A stretch of DNA of 64,000 nt from Reichenbachiella sp. (lineage in GTDB: Bacteria; Bacteroidota; Bacteroidia; Cytophagales; Cyclobacteriaceae): contig NZ_JAWPMM010000001.1 in assembly GCF_033344935.1 (NCBI RefSeq), positions 1,288,001-1,352,000 on the forward strand. The letters are read 5' to 3'. The position numbers were made by a program, and so were the translations under genes. Position 1 is the stretch's first letter, and each line of letters starts with the position of its first letter. The notes under the pieces are model-generated. The model was not told the origin of the DNA and did no database searches. It saw nothing but the letters and a program-made list of their open reading frames with translations. Below are positions 54,569 through 61,193 of this stretch, piece by piece.

Positions 54569-55096
54569 CTAAATTGAAAAATGATTTAATTCATCTAAAT
54601 CAGCTCGAATGGACTTTAGTGAAGAAGTAATATGTTTTTCTACGGTCTTTACAGAAATGTCTAAAGTATCTGCTATTTCCTGATTTTTCATTTTGTCAAT
54701 TCTACTCATCAAAAAGACTACTCTTTGTTTTTCAGGAAGACCTGAGACTACCGATTCCAACTGCTCTTTGAATTCATCCATTTGATACAGAAACTCAGGA
54801 TTGGTTTCTAATTGTGCTTCAGCTGTATCACTTCTTCTTTCAAATTTCAATACCACTTTCTGGTGAGCGTTGTCATCAAGGAAAATCCTATTGGCGGTAG
54901 TGAATAGAAAACTTTTGGCTTTGTCAAACGCCACTTTACTGCAATTATTCCATAGTCTAACGAAGGCCTCTTGTGCGCAGTCTTTAGCTTTTTCTAAACT
55001 ACCAAACCGGTAGAATAGAAAATTCTGCAAGGAGGTACCATGTATTTGATGCAAGCGGGTAAACGACTGTTCTTCGCAAACAGAGGGTTGATCCAT
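54569..55096 (-). CDS. ECF-type RNA polymerase sigma factor (FecI-like)
   Basis: The protein is 175 residues if it begins at Met 55096; Mets at 55141 and 55186 would add 15 or 30. A TATATTTG motif 22 bp before 55096 favours the short form. Sigma region 2 (FGSLEKAKDCAQEAFVRLWNN) and region 4 (LPEKQRVVFLMSRIDKMKNQ, then EIADTLDISVKTVEKHI) are clear. It heads the sigma-fecR-receptor run and may read its own promoter. Confidence 0.9.
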   Translation of the reverse strand: MDQPSVCEEQSFTRLHQIHGTSLQNFLFYRFGSLEKAKDCAQEAFVRLWNNCSKVAFDKAKSFLFTTANRIFLDDNAHQKVVLKFERRSDTAEAQLETNPEFLYQMDEFKEQLESVVSGLPEKQRVVFLMSRIDKMKNQEIADTLDISVKTVEKHITSSLKSIRADLDELNHFSI

Positions 55097-55118
55097 AGTT
55101 TTGTTGGGTATTGAATTC

Positions 55119-55126
55119 CAAATATA
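55119..55126 (-). promoter_or_regulatory. TATATTTG, -7 element for the ECF sigma gene
   Basis: The minus strand reads TATATTTG; TTTC lies 17 bp upstream as a weak -33. This supports the start codon at 55096. Confidence 0.4.
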
Positions 55127-55245
55127 ATCACCTTGAGACATAGGAAAAGAACCTGTAGATAAATTTTGGAACAATCTTTGGTTCATTGAGAAGAAGGGTA
55201 GGGAGCGAGGAGTTGAATTCGTTGTATTTACAGAAAGAGAACAGG

Positions 55246-55599
55246 ATGATGAAAAGGATATTTGCAGTTTTGATTTTTGGGTTAATTACTTGGTCTGATG
55301 ACCTTCTCGGACAAAATCAATGGCTCGTTTCTGAGGATAGAAATGAAAGGATAAGCGAGATTACTCCTATAGAAGTATTTCCTAATCCCGTGGTAGAGTA
55401 TTTAAATATTAGACCAACACAATTTAATGGAGAAACCACTCGATTAGAAATAATGGACCTTTCTGGGCATGTAGTTTATCAGGTCAATGAAACGTTTACT
55501 GAACTTTCCATTTTTGTTGGTGATTGGAGAAAAGGGGTATACATGATTCGCTTTATTCAAGGAAAAGTGGAAAGCACACATAAGGTAATCGTGCAATAA
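55246..55599 (+). CDS. Small exported protein made of a type IX secretion C-terminal domain
   Basis: The protein is about 117 residues from the ATG at 55246. A signal peptide (MMKRIFAVLIFGLITW, ending LLGQ) and some 20 residues are followed directly by a type A T9SS sorting domain: IEVFPNPVVEYLNI, LEIMDLSGHVVY, and the GVYMIRFIQGK...HKVIVQ ending. Usually such domains end proteins of hundreds of residues. Here almost nothing is left to be carried, so it may be a functional small surface protein or a leftover of a larger gene. It is divergent from the sigma gene. Confidence 0.75.
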   Translation: MMKRIFAVLIFGLITWSDDLLGQNQWLVSEDRNERISEITPIEVFPNPVVEYLNIRPTQFNGETTRLEIMDLSGHVVYQVNETFTELSIFVGDWRKGVYMIRFIQGKVESTHKVIVQ

Positions 55600-55620
55600 T
55601 ATTAAAATTGAGGTTAGAAC

Positions 55621-55665
55621 AAAAGTCAGCCTTTTGGTGAATTGATTTACCAAAGGCTGACTTTT
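55621..55665. terminator. Strong bidirectional terminator
   Basis: AAAAGTCAGCCTTTTGGT (55621-55638) pairs with ACCAAAGGCTGACTTTT (55649-55665) with one bulge. T-runs occur on both strands, between convergent genes ending at 55599 and 55678. Confidence 0.88.
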
Positions 55666-55677
55666 GTTGTTTTATCT

Positions 55678-58359
55678 CTATTCCACTCGCAAGGATTCAA
55701 TAGGGTTGACCCTTGTAGCTAGAATTGTATGGTAGGCTACTACAGCTACAGCTATAAATAGAGTAGCCAGACCACTTAATACAAAAGGTAAGCTGTTGAT
55801 TTCTATTCGATAGGCAAAGTTGTCCAGCCATTGATTGATTAAATAGAGTGTAAGCGGAATCGATAATATGATAGCTAGGAGCAGCTGAAGTACAAATCCT
55901 TTGATAAGCAATCGAAATATAGAAAGAGGTGAAGCTCCCATCACTTTTCTGATACCTATTTCTTTGATTTTGCTATTAGCCACGATCATTATTAATCCGA
56001 ACAAACCAAGTGCGGCAATCAGTACAGATAATAGAGTAGCTACTCCAATCAACTTGTTGAGCCGAGCCTCGCTCTCGTATTGCCTGCTAATACGGTCGTC
56101 TATAAATTCGAAATTAGGGGCTTCAGATGGAAACAGAACCTCCCATTCATTTTCCAATATTTCGATTGCATCGTGTAGGTTGTGTCCGCTGTAGGTGAAA
56201 ACAATTTTGGGTGAATACGAATCTTTTACATCGGCATCAGTAACGCCAGCGAAAATTGGCATAATGTTTTGAACGATGACTAATGGTTCTACTTCCGTAT
56301 GTAGAGAGGAATAGTGAAAGTCTTTTACCACTCCAATGATTTGATGTTCACCAAACTCAGGGCCCGGCAATTTTCCACCAACTGGATTTTCTAAACCGAA
56401 ATATTTGGCAGCACTTTGGTTAATTATTACTGATTGCCTTTTGTCTAATCCATTGCCAACTTCAAAATTTCTACCTTGTACTGGCTCAATATTGAAGGCG
56501 TTTAAATATTCCGGATTGACAACTAAAAGACGAAACCACTTGAAATCATCATTGTCGTCATTAAATGCCACATGCGTCCAGCCGTTGGATCCAAACAAAT
56601 GGTTGCCGAGAGCTATTTTTGATATTTTCGGGTGCTTTTCAAGTTTAGTTTTGAGTAATTCCCCATTCGCCATTCCTGATTGAAGAGCATCACGAATCCC
56701 ACGACCATTAGGATCTATAGGCAACTCGGCTGAGATCACAGCTTTATAGTCATACCCAAGATCTTTGTCCATCAAGAAATCGATTTGATTACGCATGATA
56801 AGAACAGTGCTGATTAAAAAAACAGTAACCAGAAACTGCAAAATCACTAATCCTTTGCGAGCAGCAAGTTTACCTGTCGTTTGATTACTGCCATTAATGA
56901 TATTTATGGTTTTGAATGCTGTGATAATGAGGGTAGGATAGGTGCCTGCAACTAGTCCAATGGCGAGACCAATAGCCAGGTATACTCCAGCATGCCACCA
57001 TTCGAATTGGAAGAAAATCTCTGTACCAGTGAGTGCATTGAATGTTGGAATCAAGAAAAATGTAATTCCCGTACCAATAGTTACGGCCACAATAGCCAGA
57101 ACCATGCTTTCACTTAAATATTGATAGATCAAGGTACGTTTCGAAGCACCGAGTACTTTTCGCATGCCAACTTCTTTGGATCTTTTCAAAGATTGACCAG
57201 CTGACAACGTCGTATAATTGACACAGGCCATGATCAAGACCAGTAAGCCAATGGCCGCGAGTATTATAACGTATTGAGGGTTGCCCACGGGTGCCGTGCC
57301 TAATGGGATATCTGGATTCAGATGTATATCAGTCAATGGTTGAAAACCAATCTGGTATTGGTCCTTTTCTAATGGCTCATCCCCATAAGTTACTCCTTGA
57401 CTCAACACCACCTCTTGTGTTTTGCTTTCTACTGATGAAATATTCGTACCTTCTTTTAGAAGAATATAGGTTTCAGGAATGATATTAAACCATGCTTTGT
57501 ACAGTCGATCACCGTAGATTCGGCGACCATTTTCAGTAGAGATGGCCATATCAAAACGGAAACTGGATTCTACTGGAAAATCTTCAAATACCGCCGAGAC
57601 GGTTAGATCATGAATCAATGTGTCTACTTCAACAGCAATTGTTTTTCCCATCGGGTTTTCAAGGCCAAAGTACTTTGAGGCATAGCTCTGTGAAATGGCA
57701 ATGTGTTCTCTTGAAGGTAAAAAAGTAGATTTATCTCCATAGATCAGAGGAACATCGAAGACCTCCAAAAAGTCAGGACTGATTAATGAAATGATTTCGT
57801 TAATTCGGTTTTCAGTTCGTCCGACCAAAAAGTCGTTTTCTATATATTGTACAGATCTTTCAATTTCTGGAAAGTTATCTTCAAACAGGGCTTCAAAAAG
57901 AAGTGGGGTGTGAGAATTGAAGAACTCACGTCCATCTCCATAATCCTCTTTTACCCAGCTGCGATAGATTCTGTCCTTTTTGCTGTGATAGTGATCAAAA
58001 GTGACTTCTTGTTTGACGTAGAGGCCCAATAGCAGGAAACAGGTGATGCCTAGGGTAAGACCGACTAAATTAATAGCACTATTGAACTTATCCCTCCAAA
58101 GCACCCTGATAGCGATTTTTAAGTTGTTCTTAGTCATAGTAAAAAATGAGTTTTTGAGTTTTTGATTTTCTTTTAATGCCGACAAGCGAAAGGAGCGAAG
58201 CACCAACCAGATATAGAGATATTTAGCTTTTCTCTTATGGCCTTGAGTGAGGTGCTGCTCGAAAATCTCATACAAGTCTCCCTGCAAATCTTCGAGTAAA
58301 TCAGGATGGCAGAACCAGGCCAAGAATCGATCAGCCCATTTGGGCGGTTGGGCTTTCAT
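55678..58359 (-). CDS. FtsX/MacB-type ABC transporter permease with N-terminal prefix domain
   Basis: The 893-residue protein has a short cytoplasmic prefix (about 1-70; FLAWFCHPDLLEDLQGDLYE). Two MacB-like periplasmic regions and two FtsX modules follow (LKRSKEVGMRKVLGASKRTL near 390 and NSKIKEIGIRKVMGASPLSI near 800), giving about eight membrane helices. No ATPase is adjacent. The start overlaps the padR stop by one base (TAATG). The PadR-plus-permease pairing is common in Bacteroidota, probably for export of, or defence against, a membrane-active compound. Confidence 0.87.
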   Translation of the reverse strand: MKAQPPKWADRFLAWFCHPDLLEDLQGDLYEIFEQHLTQGHKRKAKYLYIWLVLRSFRLSALKENQKLKNSFFTMTKNNLKIAIRVLWRDKFNSAINLVGLTLGITCFLLLGLYVKQEVTFDHYHSKKDRIYRSWVKEDYGDGREFFNSHTPLLFEALFEDNFPEIERSVQYIENDFLVGRTENRINEIISLISPDFLEVFDVPLIYGDKSTFLPSREHIAISQSYASKYFGLENPMGKTIAVEVDTLIHDLTVSAVFEDFPVESSFRFDMAISTENGRRIYGDRLYKAWFNIIPETYILLKEGTNISSVESKTQEVVLSQGVTYGDEPLEKDQYQIGFQPLTDIHLNPDIPLGTAPVGNPQYVIILAAIGLLVLIMACVNYTTLSAGQSLKRSKEVGMRKVLGASKRTLIYQYLSESMVLAIVAVTIGTGITFFLIPTFNALTGTEIFFQFEWWHAGVYLAIGLAIGLVAGTYPTLIITAFKTINIINGSNQTTGKLAARKGLVILQFLVTVFLISTVLIMRNQIDFLMDKDLGYDYKAVISAELPIDPNGRGIRDALQSGMANGELLKTKLEKHPKISKIALGNHLFGSNGWTHVAFNDDNDDFKWFRLLVVNPEYLNAFNIEPVQGRNFEVGNGLDKRQSVIINQSAAKYFGLENPVGGKLPGPEFGEHQIIGVVKDFHYSSLHTEVEPLVIVQNIMPIFAGVTDADVKDSYSPKIVFTYSGHNLHDAIEILENEWEVLFPSEAPNFEFIDDRISRQYESEARLNKLIGVATLLSVLIAALGLFGLIMIVANSKIKEIGIRKVMGASPLSIFRLLIKGFVLQLLLAIILSIPLTLYLINQWLDNFAYRIEINSLPFVLSGLATLFIAVAVVAYHTILATRVNPIESLRVE

Positions 58360-58691
58360 TAGATACCAGCAAAGGCGAGTTTTGGTAATTTATTGTAGAG
58401 TGAAACTCGAAGTTCCATGGTATCATCAAGCACTTTTCTACCTACCTGGGTAAGTACAAAGAATCGCTTCCGTCGTCCGCCACGTTCGGCGGTAGCACCA
58501 CCCATTTCGGATTTAGCGTAGCCTTTCTTTTCCAATCTTCTTAGCACAGAGTGAATGGCAGTCACGTCCATCTTTCTGTTGGTGTTCTTTTTGATCTCGT
58601 CAAGAATCGCCACGGCGTAGGCTTCTTGATATAGTGAGCCTATGGTTAATAAGACCAATTCTTCTAATTCACCTAAATGTTCTCCTTTCAT
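58359..58691 (-). CDS. PadR-family transcriptional regulator
   Basis: The protein is about 110 residues from the Met at 58691 (MKGEHLGELEELVLLTIGSL), a typical PadR beginning. The winged helix is visible (YAVAILDEIKKNTNRKMDVT, SVLRRLEKKGYAKSE, RKRFFVLTQVGRKVLDD). The frame is open to 58733, but that part covers the likely operator. It probably represses its own operon, including the permease gene. Confidence 0.9.
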   Translation of the reverse strand: MKGEHLGELEELVLLTIGSLYQEAYAVAILDEIKKNTNRKMDVTAIHSVLRRLEKKGYAKSEMGGATAERGGRRKRFFVLTQVGRKVLDDTMELRVSLYNKLPKLAFAGI

Positions 58692-58705
58692 ATCCTGAGC
58701 GTTTG

Positions 58706-58764
58706 TTGTACAATTATACAAGAAATAAAACAATTAGTTGTGTTTTTGTACAACTAATTGTTTT
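58706..58764. promoter_or_regulatory. Candidate PadR operator: two TTGTACAA palindromes 40 bp apart
   Basis: TTGTACAA occurs at 58706-58713 and 58746-58753, exactly 40 bp apart. The second lies in a perfect 15-bp inverted repeat, AAAACAATTAGTTGT (58727-58741) and ACAACTAATTGTTTT (58750-58764). The first is within TTGTA-N6-TACAA (58706-58721). PadR proteins bind palindromes of this kind; binding here is inferred. Confidence 0.5.
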
Positions 58765-58845
58765 TCATCCTTCTGTAATAACCGATTCATGGAAACGTTG
58801 TACTTTCTATCCATTAATACCATTAGTCAACTTTCAAATTGTTCA

Positions 58846-58853
58846 TACATTTG
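58846..58853 (+). promoter_or_regulatory. TACATTTG motif before the lipoprotein gene at 58859
   Basis: It matches TAnnTTTG but lies only 5 bp from the ATG, so it would give a leaderless mRNA or be a chance match. Confidence 0.2.
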
Positions 58854-58858
58854 CAGCT

Positions 58859-59929
58859 ATGAAATTAGCAGTTGTTATTTTGTCCGTCATTTTTGTTTTC
58901 TTTTCGTGCAAGGAGGAGGAAAATGAAGATTCTTATACTTGTGAGCCTGTGCCGCTCAACGAGTCCTTCACTTATCTAAATTTATTATCTGCGGTACCTG
59001 ATGAGGTGCTGACTGGCTTCGTTCAACAACCAACCGAGGAAGGGGCTTTAGGTAGAAATAAGAATGGATATGAGCACGCACGCTTTCAACTACCTGTAAC
59101 TCATCTGGCCAATTATGCAGTGCATTTTGAGGATGAAGAGGCACTGACGGCTTTTGTAAAAAGTATAGGCTACGCATTCCAATATCAAACAACAGATGGT
59201 GACTTTGAGTTTATAGCTCCACCCGAGGCACCTGCTGATAAACAACCCTTATCCGTAGATTTGGCCAGTGGTACATTTTTCTTTGGCTATGGACTGGGTA
59301 TCAGTCTTCACGCACTATCTACCTCTGAGTGGTATCAAGGATTGTCGGACGATCATTCGTCGAAGCAAGCGATTGTAGGTTGGCAATCCAACATAGAAAG
59401 TCTATTGGCCTATCTAAAGACAGATTTAGAATTGATCAAAGAATATGACAAAGCTTCACCCAACCGCTTGTTTTTTGATGCTTTAGCATTTTATACGCTA
59501 GGTGAATATCTAAAAGATGGAAGCGCTCAGCAGACAGGTATGGGGTTAGCCACTCATGCGATGTCACTTCGAGAGCAAACCGCTGGTTATTTTATAGAGG
59601 CCAATGGATGGGATTCCAGCTACAACGGTGTAGCGCTCAAGTTAGGCTTAGAACTTTATGTTTTGCTGGATGGAGGTGAATTGAAAAACATTTTGAAGGA
59701 TGGTCTTTCCTGTGCGGCAGATTGGCAATCCTCAAGAGTTTTAGGAACAGGTGAGATTAGTACCGAAGGAAATACAAGAGTATATCCTGGTGGAGAATCA
59801 CTGGGCGGAAGAGAGAAACAGGTAGATGTGGAAAAGACAGCCTATTCATTTTTTTATATGGAGGCTTTGACATCTGATCAGCGTTATGCAGACTTGAGCC
59901 AGCTGATCTTGGAATTTTATACACCCTAA
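58859..59929 (+). CDS. Lipoprotein of unknown function, mostly alpha-helical
   Basis: The protein is 356 residues from the Met at 58859 that opens a lipoprotein signal (VIFVFFSC). The frame is open further upstream but crosses the padR promoter. Helical segments recur through the middle. The C-terminal third has GWDSSYNGVALKLGLELY and then EGNTRVYPGGESLGGREKQV, a motif set that resembles helical-toroid polysaccharide lyases, but I see no clear catalytic site. Function not assigned. Confidence 0.7.
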   Translation: MKLAVVILSVIFVFFSCKEEENEDSYTCEPVPLNESFTYLNLLSAVPDEVLTGFVQQPTEEGALGRNKNGYEHARFQLPVTHLANYAVHFEDEEALTAFVKSIGYAFQYQTTDGDFEFIAPPEAPADKQPLSVDLASGTFFFGYGLGISLHALSTSEWYQGLSDDHSSKQAIVGWQSNIESLLAYLKTDLELIKEYDKASPNRLFFDALAFYTLGEYLKDGSAQQTGMGLATHAMSLREQTAGYFIEANGWDSSYNGVALKLGLELYVLLDGGELKNILKDGLSCAADWQSSRVLGTGEISTEGNTRVYPGGESLGGREKQVDVEKTAYSFFYMEALTSDQRYADLSQLILEFYTP

Positions 59930-59934
59930 AAAAA

Positions 59935-59961
59935 GCCGCCAAGAATTCTATCCTTGACGGC
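59935..59961 (-). terminator. Terminator of the NTF2-like lipoprotein gene
   Basis: GCCGCCAAG (59935-59943) pairs with CTTGACGGC (59953-59961) with one G-T mismatch. On the minus strand it is followed by T7, so it serves the gene ending at 59985. Confidence 0.65.
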
Positions 59962-59984
59962 AAAATAAAATACTTGAATAGTAT

Positions 59985-60518
59985 TTACATTTCCGGATTG
60001 TCATCCATCTCTTCGTCTGTAACTAAGTATTCATAGGCTGCTGAAATATCTCCGTATGATTGTTGAAATACAATTTTTCCGTCTTCATTGAAATCAAAAG
60101 ATTCATAAACCTTCACAACTACAGACTTTTCTTCTGTTGAGTCGGTAGCGGATCGTATCATTTTCCAATCTCCATAATATCGAACAGAGCCATCAGCTTT
60201 TTTAGTATCTACATTTACTCCAGGTAAGAGCACAACTTCGGACGTTAATTCTAAATCAAAATCGGCCAGAAACATTTTGTCTTGTTCCTTAATATCTTGA
60301 AGGCCTACAGAATCTGGCGCGCCAAACGCTGTTCCTCTGATGACTACATCATCAGCGTACCATGAATCATAATCTAGATTTTCGCTTTGGTATCCTTCGA
60401 TATAAGCCATAATTACTTTTGAATTCTTTTCGAATGCTTCATTCGCAGAATTGTCTTGAGGTGGCTGACAAGCGCCCAGTACAAACAAAGCGCAAATCAT
60501 TAAGTTTAATAGTTTCAT
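59985..60518 (-). CDS. Lipoprotein with SnoaL/NTF2-like fold
   Basis: The 177-residue protein has a lipoprotein signal (LFVLGAC, Cys17). The mature part begins with a helix (EAFEKNSKVIMAYIEGYQSE), followed by DSWYADDVVIRGTA and a beta-sheet ending in KVYESFDFNEDGKIVFQQSY. This is the pattern of SnoaL-like ester-cyclase/NTF2 domains, which often serve as ligand-binding or catalytic pockets. No function is known here. Confidence 0.7.
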   Translation of the reverse strand: MKLLNLMICALFVLGACQPPQDNSANEAFEKNSKVIMAYIEGYQSENLDYDSWYADDVVIRGTAFGAPDSVGLQDIKEQDKMFLADFDLELTSEVVLLPGVNVDTKKADGSVRYYGDWKMIRSATDSTEEKSVVVKVYESFDFNEDGKIVFQQSYGDISAAYEYLVTDEEMDDNPEM

Positions 60519-60598
60519 TGGGAATTTTTAAGTTTGTTTGACTTCAATTTAGCTAATTAACTTCGCATTATTGTTAAACACTCTTATACTCAGTAGTT

Positions 60599-60606
60599 TA
60601 CCTTTG
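60599..60606 (+). promoter_or_regulatory. TACCTTTG, -7 element for the isochorismatase-family gene
   Basis: It matches TAnnTTTG, 26 bp before the start at 60633. The nearest TTG is 25 bp upstream, too far for a good -33. Confidence 0.3.
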
Positions 60607-60632
60607 ATGGACTGTCGAAAAGTGCATAATTT

Positions 60633-61193
60633 ATGACTAAGAGCGCCTTAATTCTTATTGATATTCAAGATGGACTCGATACACTTGATTTTTATGGAGG
60701 AGCGCGTAATAATCCTGACGCAGAAACCAATTGCCAGCGAATACTTGAATGGTATAGAGAGAGGAATTGGCCAATATTCCATGTCAAACACAATTCTACA
60801 AATACAGACTCACCATTACACCCTTCTAAACCAGGCAACCGCATAAAATCAGTTGTTGCTCCCAGACAAGCGGAACCTGTTATTGAGAAGTGTGTAAATA
60901 GTGCTTTCGTAGACACTGACTTGCAGGATCAACTAGATAAACTACAGATAAAAGAGTTGGTAATTGTTGGTCTTACCACAGAGCATTGTGTATCTACTAC
61001 GGCTCGAATGGCCGCTAATTTGGGTTATCGGGTTCAAGTGGTTTCAGATGCAACTGCTGCTTTTAATAAGGTAGGAATCCGGGGCGAACAGTATGACGCT
61101 CAAACCATTCACTTGACTACCTTGGCTACTTTGAAAGGGGAGTTTGCCGAAATACTAGATACCCAATCTTTACTTGAATATATTAGGCGTTGA
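60633..61193 (+). CDS. Isochorismatase-family cysteine hydrolase
   Basis: The 186-residue protein has the family's catalytic triad: Asp10 in LILIDIQDG, Lys86 in VIEKCVNSAF and Cys119 in TTEHCVSTTARM, with the usual cis-peptide position before the Cys loop. Members hydrolyse isochorismate, nicotinamide, N-carbamoyl compounds or similar; the substrate is open. Its end overlaps the convergent kinase gene by 11 bp. Confidence 0.87.
   Translation: MTKSALILIDIQDGLDTLDFYGGARNNPDAETNCQRILEWYRERNWPIFHVKHNSTNTDSPLHPSKPGNRIKSVVAPRQAEPVIEKCVNSAFVDTDLQDQLDKLQIKELVIVGLTTEHCVSTTARMAANLGYRVQVVSDATAAFNKVGIRGEQYDAQTIHLTTLATLKGEFAEILDTQSLLEYIRR

Noticed and set aside
51034-55096. Classical polysaccharide-utilisation (SusC/SusD) locus
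   Set aside because: The receptor has STN and FecR partners, but there is no SusD and no carbohydrate enzyme next to it.
58727-58764. 15-bp inverted repeat read as a plus-strand terminator
   Set aside because: It has a T-run, but no plus-strand gene ends nearby and it lies in a divergent promoter region; operator is more likely.
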